This document shows, one piece after another, positions 16,074 through 25,639 of a stretch of DNA of 64,000 bases. Origin of the DNA: Anaerolineae bacterium (GTDB lineage: Bacteria; Chloroflexota; Anaerolineae; Promineifilales; Promineifilaceae); the NCBI GenBank assembly GCA_023384415.1, contig JAHDWJ010000011.1, positions 1 to 64,000 on the forward strand, in the 5' to 3' direction. A program made the translations under genes and the position numbers. Positions within the stretch are counted from its first letter, which is position 1. The number at the start of each line of letters is the position of its first letter. The notes below the pieces were generated by a model that did no database searches, was not told where the DNA came from, and worked only from the letters and a program-made list of their open reading frames with translations.

Positions 16074-17597
16074 TTAAAACCCGCCTCTCTGGGCGGCAAC
16101 GAGGGTAATCTCTTCGGCCAGAGTGTTGACTTCGGCTTCGATTTGGGCCAACTCTTGGCGCCAGCTTTGGGCCAGGGTTTGGTCTTGCAGGCCGGCCGCG
16201 TTGGTTTTAACGTTCAGGCTGGCGATGTGTGCGGCCGCCCGGGCCATGATCCCGCCCGCGGCTGCATCCGAAGCGGCGTTGATATTGCCCAAAGCAGCCA
16301 TCTCCTTAGCCAGCCGGGCCGCCTGTACACTCAGCCGGGCCACTCGCAGGGGCACCTCGGCCGCGCCAATGGTTGCCTGCTCAATGGCCGCCTGCCGCTC
16401 CTCTGGGGAAACCCCCTTGTTGCGGATGGCGACCATGACCTGCTCGAAGGCGGCCGCATCTTCAGCCACCGCCTGGGTTAATTCTAGCCTCAGCTTTTCC
16501 GCCTCAGCCAGAACAGATTGAGCCTGCACCTGAACGTCGGCGTATTTTTTACGCCCCAGGGTGAGGCCGGCCACCATTTGGGCCAATGCGGCCGCCAATG
16601 CCCCAGCCAAAGCGGCTACCGCTCCCCCCCCGGGGGCTGGTTCCTGGCTGGCAACTGCCTCAATAAACGGAGTGGGGGTAATATCGGCGGCCGCTTCATC
16701 GGCGGCTACCTGAGCCATTCGCAGCTCTAAAATTTGTTCATCTTTTAACCCATCTAACTGCAAATACGCTTTGGCCGCTTCCAGCAGCGCTTTCTGGGGA
16801 GCCAGCCCCACCAGTTCCGCTTTGGTGATAGTGAGACCGTATTGAGCCGCTTCCCGCTTGACCATCTCTTGCACCCGGTGGATGGGGGTTTTCTCAAAGT
16901 TGGTCAGGTTCATGCTCACCTGGGCCTGCCCTTCCACCAGGAACCCTAATGCCTGTACATAACGGAACCCCCCACCGGTAAAACGGACAGCGGCCGCGAT
17001 TTTTTTGGCTACCTCTACCTTGTCACTATTCAGGTAGAGATTATAAGCGATAAGAAACGGCCGCGCCCCAATCACCGTCGCTCCCCATGGTTGGGCCACC
17101 GCCGGGCCAAAATCAGGCTGGCGAGCCGGGTTTGGGCCGATCTCCTGCTTCCATAGTTCATACTCTCCCTTGCGAATATCGGCCAGCTTTTCCCGCTCCG
17201 GGCGGGTGGCCGCTTCCCCGTAGAGATAGACAGCAATACCCAACTCCTGCCCTACCCGCTCCCCGACCCGCCGGGCCATTTGCACACAATCAGCCATCGT
17301 GATCCCAGAAACCGGGATGAACGGGCACACATCCGTCGCCCCAATACGGGGGTGTTCCCCTTGATGGTTGTCCAGGTTGATATGTTTTTGGGCTTCGGCG
17401 ATGGCTCGGAATGCCGCTTCTTCTACTGGTTCTGGCTCACCCACGAAGGTGATGACGGTCCGGTTATGGTCCGGGTCGGGGTCGGTGCCGAGGAGACGAA
17501 TGCCGGGGACAGAGCGGATAGCGGCCGCAATGGCCTCAATGACCGAGGTTCGTCTACCTTCACTAAAATTGGGAACACATTCGACAAGTTTAAGCAT
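16074..17597 (-). CDS. ftcD: Bifunctional glutamate formimidoyltransferase / formimidoyl-THF cyclodeaminase
   Basis: A 507-aa fusion linking histidine breakdown to one-carbon folate. The N-terminal transferase (residues 1 to about 300) opens with VECVPNFSEGRR and contains HPRIGATDVCPF and PWGATVIGARPFLIAYN. The C-terminal cyclodeaminase (about 315-507) begins FIEAVASQEPAPGGGAVAAL and is helical. I start at ATG 17597, which has TTGGAG eight bases upstream, rather than the GTG three codons earlier. No other hut genes are nearby. Folate context in this window also includes the SHMT-GcvT fusion, pabB and thyA. Confidence 0.93.
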   Translation of the reverse strand: MLKLVECVPNFSEGRRTSVIEAIAAAIRSVPGIRLLGTDPDPDHNRTVITFVGEPEPVEEAAFRAIAEAQKHINLDNHQGEHPRIGATDVCPFIPVSGITMADCVQMARRVGERVGQELGIAVYLYGEAATRPEREKLADIRKGEYELWKQEIGPNPARQPDFGPAVAQPWGATVIGARPFLIAYNLYLNSDKVEVAKKIAAAVRFTGGGFRYVQALGFLVEGQAQVSMNLTNFEKTPIHRVQEMVKREAAQYGLTITKAELVGLAPQKALLEAAKAYLQLDGLKDEQILELRMAQVAADEAAADITPTPFIEAVASQEPAPGGGAVAALAGALAAALAQMVAGLTLGRKKYADVQVQAQSVLAEAEKLRLELTQAVAEDAAAFEQVMVAIRNKGVSPEERQAAIEQATIGAAEVPLRVARLSVQAARLAKEMAALGNINAASDAAAGGIMARAAAHIASLNVKTNAAGLQDQTLAQSWRQELAQIEAEVNTLAEEITLVAAQRGGF

Positions 17598-17904
17598 GAA
17601 GTACACTCCAAGAGTAAATGGGGTTTTGGAAATTCATGGGGGGGTCATAGGGTGAAACGTGATGCGTGTGCTGAGAGGCCCCAGGAAGTTCTACCTGGCC
17701 GAGAAAGTGAATAGGAAAGGGTGAGCGGTAAGCGGCCAAATGGCAAGCAGCAAAGTGACAGAGTAACAGAGTAAACAGAGTAACAGAGTAACAGAGAAGC
17801 TTTGCGCCAACCCGCAGGCTAACTTGCTTGCTCACCCAGGGGCAGATTGTAACAGAAATGAGGCAAAAGGGTTACAAATGGGGGGCAAAAAAAGGGGGGA
17901 AGAC
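17598..17904. other. Gap with short repeats between ftcD and the ABC permease
   Basis: No gene seen. It contains GTGAAACGTGATGCGTG (17650-17668), of a type that recurs at 21533-21598, and a tandem string of AGAGTAACAG units at 17757-17798. The ftcD promoter should lie in its left part. Confidence 0.6.
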
Positions 17905-19971
17905 TTATCCCTGGCTCAGGTTCATCGCCTGCTGATAGCGCTGAACGGTGGCCTGGGCCAGGCGGTCTATGATAATTGCCAGGATGACAATAGCCAACCC
18001 AGATTCGACCCCCAGGCCAAGCTGGTTACGAGCCAGACCGGTAACGACTTCGATGCCCAGGCCGCTGCTGCCTACTAATCCAGCGATGATGACCATGGAC
18101 AAAACCATCATAATGGTCTGGTTGATGCCGGCCATGATGGAAGGCAGGGCCAGGGGGAGTTCTACTTTACGCAAGGATTGCCAGGTGGTGGAACCAAAAG
18201 CGCGGGCGGCCTCGGTCGCGGCCGCGTCCACCTGTTTTAATCCTAAGGTAGTCAGGCGGATGGTGGGGGGCAGGGCATACAGCACCGAGGCGATGATACC
18301 GGGCACTCGCCCCAGGTTGAATAACATGATAACCGGTACCAGGTAGACAAAGGAAGGAATGGTTTGCAAAAAGTCAAGCAGCGGCCGCAATCCCCGTTCT
18401 AGAGATGGATGACGAGCGGCCGCAATCCCAACCGGCACCCCCAATAACACGGCCAATAAAACGGCCACGATTACCTGGCTGAGGGTATCCATGCTGGCGT
18501 TCCACATCCCCAGAAAGCCCAACAGGAGCAGCCCCACCCCACTGCCTACTGCCAGCCGCCACCCAGAGAGAGCCAGCCCTGCGGCCGCGACCAGCAAGAT
18601 CAATACCGGCCAGGGCAGCCCCACAGTCAAAAAGGAGCGCAGTGGGTTTAATACCTGCAAGGTGAGCCAATCGCTAAACGGGCCAGTGCCCCAGCCGCGG
18701 CCGCCGATGTTGTACAGATGTACCTGCGCCCAACGCACGGCATTATCCGTCACCCCTTCCAGGCCGATTTTCCAGGCCGGTGGGAAGGTTTGCCACCCAG
18801 CCAACAGGCTGACCAACAATAACAGCAGCAAGAAACAGGCTGAAAGCAACCCATAGGGATGGGCCGTGAAGCGGGACGCCCATCCCATCATCCTATCGCC
18901 AGTCCGCACAAATTTTTGCCCCGCCCGCTCTACATGGCTGGCCCAACCTACCCCCTGCCACCGGCTGGCGAGGCGAAACGGCTCCGTTCGGGGAGGGCGG
19001 CCGGTTACATCCAGGCGGGCCAGGGCGTCGCTGAGTCGGTCTAACAAGATCGCCATGAAAACAATGGCTAACCCGGCTTCTAACGCCCGCCCCACGCGCA
19101 GGGTACGCAGGGCTTGCAGCACCAACTCCCCCAATCCCCCACCACCAATGAGGGCAGCGATGACGACGATGCTCAAGGCCATCATAATGGTCTGGTTGAC
19201 CCCGGCCATGATGGTAGGCAGGGCCATGGGCAGCTGCACTTTGAACAGCATTTGCCGGGGGGTGGAGCCAAATGCCTGGGCCGCTTCTAACGCCTCAGCC
19301 GATACCTGTCGCAGCCCTAAATTGGTGAGGCGGATAGCCGGGGGTAAGGCGTAAATAACGGTAGCGATGACGCTGGGGACACGAGCCACGCCAAAAAGGA
19401 GGAGTACAGGGATGAGATAGACGAAGGCGGGCATGGTCTGCATGGCATCTAGCAGCGGCCGCAGCCCTTTTTCTAGCCGATCAGAACGAGAAGACAGGAT
19501 GCCCAGGGGAATGCCAATGAGCAAAGCAATGAGGACAGCAATGAGCATCAAAGCCAGCGTTTGCATACTTTGCCGCCAATAGCCGGTGAACCCCATCAGA
19601 AGCAGGCAGCCAGTGGTGACCAGAGCAGTGCCCCCATTAGCCACCCGATACGCCGTTAGAAAGATAGCGGCTGCCAAGACCGGCCAGGGCAGCCAGAGCA
19701 GAAACGCCTCAACCTGGCGCAGGGAGCTATCAATGAGGCGGCTGAGGGGAGTAAAAAAGTAAAGAAAAATCGGATGGCTGTTCCGGTTGCCGATGGCCCA
19801 CACCTTAAAATCATCCATCGGTTGGCGCAGCCCCAGGTTCCACTCTGCCGGGAATGGCCCGATTCCCCCGCCTAGATGATGCCAGGCCAACAGCGCGGCC
19901 GCGACCCCCAAGAGCAACATCAGGGCGATATTAAAATAGGTGCGACGGATGCGGGGGTAAGGGAGGACCAT
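17905..19971 (-). CDS. Glycine-betaine/proline-type ABC permease, two ProW domains in one chain
   Basis: A 688-aa membrane protein made of two complete ProW-like halves. Each half has a large N-terminal segment and a binding-protein-dependent permease domain: half 1 (about 130-325) with AFVYLIPVLLLFGVARVPS and AFGSTPRQMLFKVQLPMALPT; half 2 (about 490-680) with SFVYLVPVIMLFNLGRVPG and AFGSTTWQSLRKVELPLALPS. The EAA-loop equivalents are the KVQLP and KVELP segments, which contact the ATPase. So the usual homodimer is a single covalent pseudo-heterodimer. The ATPase gene is directly upstream. No periplasmic binding protein gene is in the neighbourhood, and neither half has an evident fused one. 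Confidence 0.9.
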   Translation of the reverse strand: MVLPYPRIRRTYFNIALMLLLGVAAALLAWHHLGGGIGPFPAEWNLGLRQPMDDFKVWAIGNRNSHPIFLYFFTPLSRLIDSSLRQVEAFLLWLPWPVLAAAIFLTAYRVANGGTALVTTGCLLLMGFTGYWRQSMQTLALMLIAVLIALLIGIPLGILSSRSDRLEKGLRPLLDAMQTMPAFVYLIPVLLLFGVARVPSVIATVIYALPPAIRLTNLGLRQVSAEALEAAQAFGSTPRQMLFKVQLPMALPTIMAGVNQTIMMALSIVVIAALIGGGGLGELVLQALRTLRVGRALEAGLAIVFMAILLDRLSDALARLDVTGRPPRTEPFRLASRWQGVGWASHVERAGQKFVRTGDRMMGWASRFTAHPYGLLSACFLLLLLLVSLLAGWQTFPPAWKIGLEGVTDNAVRWAQVHLYNIGGRGWGTGPFSDWLTLQVLNPLRSFLTVGLPWPVLILLVAAAGLALSGWRLAVGSGVGLLLLGFLGMWNASMDTLSQVIVAVLLAVLLGVPVGIAAARHPSLERGLRPLLDFLQTIPSFVYLVPVIMLFNLGRVPGIIASVLYALPPTIRLTTLGLKQVDAAATEAARAFGSTTWQSLRKVELPLALPSIMAGINQTIMMVLSMVIIAGLVGSSGLGIEVVTGLARNQLGLGVESGLAIVILAIIIDRLAQATVQRYQQAMNLSQG

Positions 19972-20080
19972 GGGGAGACTGGAGATTGGAGACTAGAAAC
20001 TGGAGATTGGAGATTGAGAGACGCGCAAACTCGCAAACCCGCCACTCGTAAACTTGAAACCTGAAACTTGAAACCTGAAA
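19972..20080. repeat. Degenerate tandem strings (GGAGATTGGAGACTAG, ACTTGAAACCTGAAAC)
   Basis: Several types of short unit follow each other between the ATPase and permease genes: GGAGATTG, CGCAAACTCGCAAAC and TTGAAACCTGAAAC. They leave no recognisable ribosome-binding site before the permease. Confidence 0.7.
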
Positions 20081-21118
20081 CTACCCCCCCACCATCGCCT
20101 GCATGACCAGAGTGCGGTCGAGTTCGCCGATGCAGAGGGCGTCTTCATCGAGAACCAGGCAGAGATCGTCGTGATCCATAACCAGGGGGATAAGGCTTTC
20201 CAGGGTGAGGCTGGGGGGGCAGGTGGGGCTGTAACCGTTGGGGGGGAAGGGGGTACGCGGCCGCATCACATCTCGCGCCGTCAATACCTTCACCCGAGGG
20301 ACATCTTTGGTAAATTCCCGTACATAGCTGTCAGCCGGTTGGGAGACGATTTCCTGGGGAGTGCCAACCTGGACAAACACCCCATCTTTCATAATGGCGA
20401 TCCGGTCACCCAATTTCACCGCTTCTAAAAAGTCATGGGTGATAAAAATGATCGTCTTGTGCATCATCTTTTGCAGGCGGATCAACTCATCCTGCATCTC
20501 CCGACGAATAAGGGGATCCAGGGCACTAAATGGCTCATCACAAAGGAGAATGTGGGGATCAACGGCCAACGCCCGCGCCAGCCCTACCCGCTGCTGCATC
20601 CCCCCGCTAAGTTCGTGGGGATATTTGTGCCCCCACCCGGCCAACCCAACCAGATCGAGCAGCTCCTGGGCTTTCTTGAGCCGGGTCGCTTTCTCCATCC
20701 CCTGCACCTCTAGCCCATAAGCCACGTTTTCCAGCACCCGGCGGTGGGGGAAGAGGCCAAACCGCTGGAATACCATGCTCATTTGGTGACGACGCAGCTG
20801 GCGCAGCGCGGCCGCGTCCATCTTCATCACATCCACCCCATCCACCCAAATCTCCCCCTCGGTTGGCTCAATGAGGCGGGAGAGGCAGCGCACCAGGGTA
20901 GATTTGCCACTGCCCGACAGCCCCATGACTACGAACAGCTCCCCTGGCCGCACGGCAAAGGAGACATCCTGCACCGCCACCACATGACCGGTTTGGGTGA
21001 GAATATCCGTTTTGGAAACACCTTGGGTTAGCAGCGGCCGCACCCTTTCTGGGTCTGGACCAAACAGCTTCCACAAATGGCGGCACTCAATTTTGGGGGC
21101 AGGGGTTGGTTCCATCAT
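20081..21118 (-). CDS. proV: Glycine-betaine/proline ABC transporter ATPase
   Basis: A 345-aa ATPase of the ProV/OpuAA type, which powers uptake of betaine, proline or related osmolytes. It has the ProV-typical long N-terminus ([13 protein letters not shown]..), Walker [10 protein letters not shown] near residue 69, [15 protein letters not shown], Walker [14 protein letters not shown], and the switch histidine ITHDF. The C-terminal part after about 270 is shorter than two CBS domains, with one CBS-like remnant ([17 protein letters not shown]). It lies upstream of the double ProW gene on the same strand. Confidence 0.88.
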   Translation of the reverse strand: MMEPTPAPKIECRHLWKLFGPDPERVRPLLTQGVSKTDILTQTGHVVAVQDVSFAVRPGELFVVMGLSGSGKSTLVRCLSRLIEPTEGEIWVDGVDVMKMDAAALRQLRRHQMSMVFQRFGLFPHRRVLENVAYGLEVQGMEKATRLKKAQELLDLVGLAGWGHKYPHELSGGMQQRVGLARALAVDPHILLCDEPFSALDPLIRREMQDELIRLQKMMHKTIIFITHDFLEAVKLGDRIAIMKDGVFVQVGTPQEIVSQPADSYVREFTKDVPRVKVLTARDVMRPRTPFPPNGYSPTCPPSLTLESLIPLVMDHDDLCLVLDEDALCIGELDRTLVMQAMVGG

Positions 21119-21621
21119 CAGTTTGGCACCAGGCTTTCAGGTTATAGCCACATCAAGTAGAGCTAACAGTTGTTATTTATCCACAGATGACACAGATGAA
21201 CACAGAGTATTTATCACCTGTGAAAAGCCAGGGCAATGTATACAGCCAATCAGGGGAAAAGTCAATTGGCCCGAAGGCGTATATTGCCCCTGACCGGGTG
21301 TAACTACTAACCGCAAAGCCGCAAAGAACACAAAGTTCCTCAAGAAATTCTTACTGATCTTGGCGTCTTCACGGTGAAATTCTTGTGTGCCTTAGTAGTT
21401 ACCACCGGGTTGCCAATCAGCCCCCAGGCTGGCGGCAATTCATTCTCCAGGCTGATTTAGCCAAGCCTGTTTCTGCCTATACTCTTGGACAAAACAACCT
21501 GGCTTTTTGGGAATTCAGGGGGTTGACAGACCGTGAAACGTGATGAGTGATACGTGACCTGAGAGAACTCACGCATCACGTTTCACGCATCACGTAAAAC
21601 CCCACGAAATCCTGAAGACCC
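21119..21621. other. Gap upstream of the transporter with degenerate repeats
   Basis: No gene. It contains ATCCACAGATGACACAGATGAACACAG (21179-21205 region), an inverted-repeat element at 21297-21412, a possible larger dyad around CCAATCAGGGG / CCCCTGACCGG, and GTGAAACGTGATG..CACGTTTCACGCATCACG (21533-21598). The proV promoter is presumably near 21120-21250, not obvious by eye. Confidence 0.55.
21297..21412. repeat. Inverted-repeat element with GTAACTACTAA ends (F/E-related)
   Basis: Left end GGTGTAACTACTAACC, right end TTAGTAGTTACCACC, with GCAAAGCCGCAAAGAACACAAAG and GTGAAATTCTTG inside. The outer ends resemble those of the elements at 45071 and 60788, while the inside resembles family F, so it may be a composite. 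Confidence 0.6.
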
Positions 21622-21930
21622 CAGCAATTCTCAATTTAAAACCCGTGGTAGGGGTGGGACAGGCGGGCAACCATCCGGGTCAAACGGTTCAACCTGATTC
21701 CGGCCTGTCTCACCCCCTTTACCCCTTCCGGTTCAGCCAAAGCGAGGCGAGACAGGTGGGAACAAAACGCTCCCGTTTGACCAAAATCCTGGCCCACCTG
21801 TCCCGCTTACCCCTTCCGTTTCAGCCAAAGCGGGGCGAGACAGGTGGGAACGAAACGTTCCCGTTTGACCAAAATCCTGGCCCACCTGTCCCGCCCCTAC
21901 ATTCATTTCAGGGCAAATTGAGAACTGCTG
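21622..21930. repeat. Family-B element (CAGCAATTCTCAATTT ends), copy 1
   Basis: About 309 bp bounded by CAGCAATTCTCAATTT and AAATTGAGAACTGCTG, inverted repeats. The inside holds tandem GGGACAGGCGGGCAACCATC-like and GAGACAGGTGGGAAC units, each followed by its near inverse (CCCACCTGTCCCGC), so the whole element could fold extensively. Related copies are at 26150 and 37821. Confidence 0.85.
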
Positions 21931-21963
21931 TGAAGACCCATCATGTGTAGCACGATTTTCCAA

Positions 21964-21995
21964 ATCGTGTATCGAACTAGAAGTTCGATTTACAA
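21964..21995. repeat. Family-D hairpin (ATCGAACTAGAAGTTCGAT)
   Basis: A perfect 8-bp stem ATCGAACT/AGTTCGAT around a three-base loop, followed by TTACA, lies just before the CPBP gene's ribosome-binding site. A second copy with one changed base is at 25386-25412. Confidence 0.7.
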
Positions 21996-22004
21996 GGGAG
22001 AAAA

Positions 22005-22946
22005 ATGGTCTCTTACCTTCATCAAATTATCATCCAGCGGCCGCGGTTCAGCTTTTTTCTCTTAACCTTTGCCCTTAGCTGGCTTATCTGGCTTCCGGCA
22101 GTGACACCCCTACAAGGGCTAATGAGTTTTGATGTACCGGTGTGGGCGGTTGGTCTGCTGCTGCTTGGGGCAGCCGGGCCATCTCTGGCCGCTATCATCG
22201 TTGCTTATACCCAACATGGCCGTTCGGGAATCAGTGCCCTTTTTCGTAGCTTTAGCCAATGGCGGGTGGGCTGGCATTGGTATGTTACGGTCATCGGTTT
22301 GCCGATTCTGTTTTTCTGGCTAACGATTTTAATTCATGCGGCCCTTACGGGAACGCGGCCGCAGTTAGATACCTCTCTGGGGTGGTGGCTGCTCCCAAAC
22401 CTGGCTCTGGCTTTTGCCCTTCGCTTTTTGATCGCCTTGCCCAGCGGCCCCCTGGCAGAAGAGATGGGTTGGCGTGGTTTTGCCCTGCCACAATTACAGC
22501 AGCGGGTCAGTGGCCTCACCGCCAGCGTTATCATTGGTATCGCCTGGGGAGTATGGCATTTGCCCATGTTTTATGTTCCTGGCGCGGCTTTACCCGGTGG
22601 TGTTACTATCGCCACTGAGCCAACCGCTATCCTCTGGTATGTTTTGGGTACGGTAGGCAAATCAATTCTATTCACCTGGGCCTACAACCATACCGGCGGC
22701 AGTTTGCTCATTGATGTCGCTTTCCATGCGTCTATCAACAGTACGGCCAATCTGTTCCTACCTCTGGTTTACCCTGATGCCAGCCTCACCCTCATACGGG
22801 AGTTGGGCCGGGTAGATTTAATTTTAACCTGGCTGGCTGCCCTGCTGCTGATAGCTGTCTGCGGCCGCCATCTCAGCCCCATTCACTCACCCCAACCGGC
22901 CGTATGGCATAGGGAAGTTGCCCAGGGGCGCGGCCGCGTCAGTTGA
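22005..22946 (+). CDS. CPBP-family intramembrane metalloprotease
   Basis: A 313-aa polytopic membrane protein of the CPBP (CAAX-protease/bacteriocin-processing) family. Motif 1 is AEEMGWRGF (near residue 149), motif 2 is AWGVWHLPMF (near 185) and motif 3 is VAFHASINSTANLF (near 243), giving the Glu-Glu, His and His/Asn residues of the active site. About eight hydrophobic segments. AAGGGAGAAAA precedes the ATG. Bacterial members have roles in membrane-protein processing, immunity or signalling; the substrate here is unknown. It lies 165 bases before a sensor kinase, possibly unrelated. Confidence 0.88.
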   Translation: MVSYLHQIIIQRPRFSFFLLTFALSWLIWLPAVTPLQGLMSFDVPVWAVGLLLLGAAGPSLAAIIVAYTQHGRSGISALFRSFSQWRVGWHWYVTVIGLPILFFWLTILIHAALTGTRPQLDTSLGWWLLPNLALAFALRFLIALPSGPLAEEMGWRGFALPQLQQRVSGLTASVIIGIAWGVWHLPMFYVPGAALPGGVTIATEPTAILWYVLGTVGKSILFTWAYNHTGGSLLIDVAFHASINSTANLFLPLVYPDASLTLIRELGRVDLILTWLAALLLIAVCGRHLSPIHSPQPAVWHREVAQGRGRVS

Positions 22947-23111
22947 GGGTGGCGAACCGGCGGTACCCTCTGTACAATAGGCAGCATGGAGCGCGGCCGC
23001 TGATGGTCGCGTCTTCATATCATTACTTTTGTTTGTCACCCAGTACACAGCCATCTTCTCCCGCCGACACCTCGGTGGCTCATTGCTCACGCTCACCTTC
23101 TTACACCCACC

Positions 23112-24602
23112 ATGCTCCCCTTCGCCCCCTTCCGGCGGCTGCAATGGCGGCTCACCTTCTCCTATACCCTGGTGACAGTGGCCGCCTTGTTGATAGTGGA
23201 ACTGTTGGTTCTCTTTGGGCTGTACTTCCTGACTCGTTCTAACCTGGTCATCAACGCTGTGGGAGAGGCGCTGTATGAGCTATATGTGCCTGAAGCAGAG
23301 CAATTTTTGCGGGCTGTCCCGTCTGATCTGGAGGGGCTGAATAGGTGGGCCACCCAGATGTTTGGGTCTAACGGGGTTATCGCGGCCGCAGAGACCAGTT
23401 TTGGGACTGCTGGTAATGGTGGTCAGAAGGGCAATGACTGGCAAGTCAGCTTACATGGAGGGTGGCCCGTTTACATTCTTGATGCCAATGGGTTCATCAT
23501 AGAGCAGCAGCCGCGGCCGTCGCAGTTTATTCCCGGCCACCAACCGCTCAACTTTGACTCATTCCCAAGATTGGCTGAATTATTTACCGCCGTTCAGCAA
23601 GGAGAGCGTGAGTTAAGCCAACTGCGAGCTACCTTGCCTGGTGGATTATTGGTCTATCTATTGCCAATGGTAGATGCCAATGATCGTTTACTTGGCGTCT
23701 TTATCATCACCGTCCCCTTGCCTGGACTGAATAACGCCACGCTTAGGCCATTATTAATCATCATTGTCGCCAGCCTCATGCCTTTTACCCTGATGGCCGG
23801 CCTCATAGGAACATTTTTTGGCTTCCTGACCGCTCGCAATCTAACCCGGCGCATTGGCACGGTTGCTTTGGCCGCCGATCATTGGCGCCGTGGCGATTTT
23901 TCTGTGGTGGCTCACGACAATTCGCCTGACGAGTTGGGCCAATTGAGCCATCACCTCAACCAGATGGCCGGGCAGTTACAAACTTTGCTGCAAACGCGCC
24001 AGGAGTTAGCCACCCTGGAAGAGCGCAACCGGTTGGCTCGTGAACTACATGATGCGGTGAAACAGCAAATTTTTGCTACCACGATGCAAATTGGCGCAGC
24101 CCAAACGATGCTGGCTGATAACCCCGCGGCCGCGGCCGATCGGCTGCGCGAAGCGGAAACATTGGCCCGGCAGGCGCAGCAAGAATTAACCGCCCTTATC
24201 CAACAACTGCGGCCGGCCACCTGGCCTGAGCAGGGATTGGCTAAGATGGTACGCCAACATACCGCTGATTGGTCCCGCCAAAACAACATCCCGATTGAGA
24301 TCACCCTGCATGGAGAGCGGCCGCTGCCTTTGCCTCTCGAACAAACCCTCTTTCGGATCATTCAGGAAGCCCTGGCCAATGTTGCCCGCCACAGCCAGGC
24401 TTCCCAGGTTCACCTCCATCTGGTCTGGGATGCGGCCCATGTTACCCTGACCATCCAGGACAATGGTCGGGGATTCAATCCCCAGGTAGCCACCCATGGG
24501 TTTGGCCTACAAGGAATGCGGGAGAGGCTAGACAAGGTAGGCGGCCAGCTCCAGATAACCAGCCAACCGGGTGAAGGCACCACTCTTAAGGCTGAACTAT
24601 GA
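23112..24602 (+). CDS. NarL-partner sensor histidine kinase (HisKA_3)
   Basis: A 496-aa membrane kinase. An N-terminal helix (about 14-36), an extracytoplasmic sensor of about 170 residues, a second helix (about 218-240), HAMP (about 240-295), a HisKA_3 dimerisation domain with phosphoacceptor RLARELHDAVKQQIF (His313), and a HATPase domain with NVARHSQAS, DNGRGFNP and GFGLQGMRERL. These features define NarX/LiaS-type kinases that pair with LuxR-class response regulators, and one is encoded immediately downstream. The stop codon coincides with the left end of a family-A repeat. No good ribosome-binding site precedes ATG 23112. Confidence 0.92.
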   Translation: MLPFAPFRRLQWRLTFSYTLVTVAALLIVELLVLFGLYFLTRSNLVINAVGEALYELYVPEAEQFLRAVPSDLEGLNRWATQMFGSNGVIAAAETSFGTAGNGGQKGNDWQVSLHGGWPVYILDANGFIIEQQPRPSQFIPGHQPLNFDSFPRLAELFTAVQQGERELSQLRATLPGGLLVYLLPMVDANDRLLGVFIITVPLPGLNNATLRPLLIIIVASLMPFTLMAGLIGTFFGFLTARNLTRRIGTVALAADHWRRGDFSVVAHDNSPDELGQLSHHLNQMAGQLQTLLQTRQELATLEERNRLARELHDAVKQQIFATTMQIGAAQTMLADNPAAAADRLREAETLARQAQQELTALIQQLRPATWPEQGLAKMVRQHTADWSRQNNIPIEITLHGERPLPLPLEQTLFRIIQEALANVARHSQASQVHLHLVWDAAHVTLTIQDNGRGFNPQVATHGFGLQGMRERLDKVGGQLQITSQPGEGTTLKAEL

Positions 24603-24700
24603 ACTGGAGTCTGGCGTTTTTTTAATCTGATCTCTGGTTATTACTGTATTAGTGTATTGGTTATTACCACTGGTGAAATCAATTTTTGCCAGAGTCCAGT
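24603..24700. repeat. Family-A element, copy 3, between kinase and regulator genes
   Basis: Runs from ACTGGAGTCTGGCG to GCCAGAGTCCAGT in the orientation opposite to copy 1 (interior GGTTATTACCACTGGTGAAATC). It begins at the kinase stop codon and ends one base before the regulator's ATG, so it makes up the entire intercistronic space of this two-gene operon. Confidence 0.9.
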
Positions 24701-24701
24701 T

Positions 24702-25355
24702 ATGAATGAACCTATTACTGTCTTATTGGTAGATGATCATCAATTGGTGCGGCAGGGAGTGCGGGCGTTTCTAGACACCCAGCCGGATATTGAGGTGGTC
24801 GGTGAAGCCGGATCGGGGGAAATGGCCGTGACCCTGGTCAATCAATTCGCCCCGGACATTGTCCTGATGGATTTAATCATGCCAGGTATGGATGGGGTGG
24901 AAGCAACCCGCCGCGTCAAACAGGCCAGCCCACGAACCCAAATCATCATTCTCACCTCTTATCACCAGGATGAACATATCTTTCCGGCCATCCGGGCTGG
25001 GGCACTTTCTTATCTATTAAAAGATGTTAGCCCGGCGGGGTTGGCAGACACGGTACGCAAAGCGGCCGCTGGCGAAGCCATCCTTCACCCTCAGGTAGCC
25101 GCCCGGGTGGTGCAAGAATTACGTGGCGGCCGCCGTGACAACATCAACCCCTTCACGGAATTAAGCGAACGAGAAATCGAAACCTTACGCCTCATCGCCG
25201 CAGGGTTAAGCAACCATGAGATTGCCAACCGGCTAACCATTAGCGAAAAGACGGTTAAAAGCCATGTGAGCAATATCTTAAGCAAATTACACCTGAGTGA
25301 CCGCACCCAGGCCGCCGTTTACGCCTGGCGCGAAGGGGTGGTCCGGCGCGAGTAA
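24702..25355 (+). CDS. NarL/LuxR-family response regulator
   Basis: A 217-aa regulator. The receiver domain (1-120) has VDDHQLVRQGV, the phosphoacceptor in DIVLMDLIMPGMDG (Asp near 54) and LLKDVSPAGL. The LuxR helix-turn-helix is ELSEREIETLRLIAAGLSN..EIANRLTISEKTVKSHVSNIL near 148-200. It partners the kinase just upstream. The start codon is the first ATG after the repeat element, and translation signals must lie within the element's terminal sequence. Targets are unknown; the CPBP protease gene is a possible one by position only. Confidence 0.93.
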   Translation: MNEPITVLLVDDHQLVRQGVRAFLDTQPDIEVVGEAGSGEMAVTLVNQFAPDIVLMDLIMPGMDGVEATRRVKQASPRTQIIILTSYHQDEHIFPAIRAGALSYLLKDVSPAGLADTVRKAAAGEAILHPQVAARVVQELRGGRRDNINPFTELSEREIETLRLIAAGLSNHEIANRLTISEKTVKSHVSNILSKLHLSDRTQAAVYAWREGVVRRE

Positions 25356-25385
25356 GCTATTTTTATCTGTATTCTTTTTTCTAAA

Positions 25386-25412
25386 TCGAGCATCGAACTG
25401 GAAGTTCGATTT
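25386..25412. repeat. Family-D hairpin, copy 2
   Basis: AAATCGAGCATCGAACTGGAAGTTCGATTTACA: stem ATCGAACT/AGTTCGAT as at 21970. It lies 30 bases after the response-regulator stop and could end its transcript, though the T tract is weak. Confidence 0.65.
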
Positions 25413-25440
25413 ACAGAGGAGAGTTTACCGGCTGCGCCGA

Positions 25441-25600
25441 CCATCATGAATGAAAATTTGTAGGACGATTTAGCAAAAGGTGTGTTTCATTTCAGTTGAA
25501 AGAAGAGGAGTGAGCATCCCCAGATGGGAACGGGTCGGTATCTGAAGATGCCTTACTCCTCTAACTCATTTGAAACACACCCTTAACCAAATCGCCTTGC
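25441..25600. repeat. Family-C element, copy 2
   Basis: Outer blocks GGACGATTTAGCAAAAGG and CCTTAACCAAATCGCC, then GTGTGTTTCATTTCA and TCATTTGAAACACAC, then GAGGAGTGAGCATC and GCCTTACTCCTC form nested inverted repeats. Shares blocks with 5320-5440. It abuts the 5' end of a truncated permease gene. Confidence 0.8.
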
Positions 25601-25639
25601 ATTTACGACGGCGTCACATGTATCCATCATCGGGCGGGA

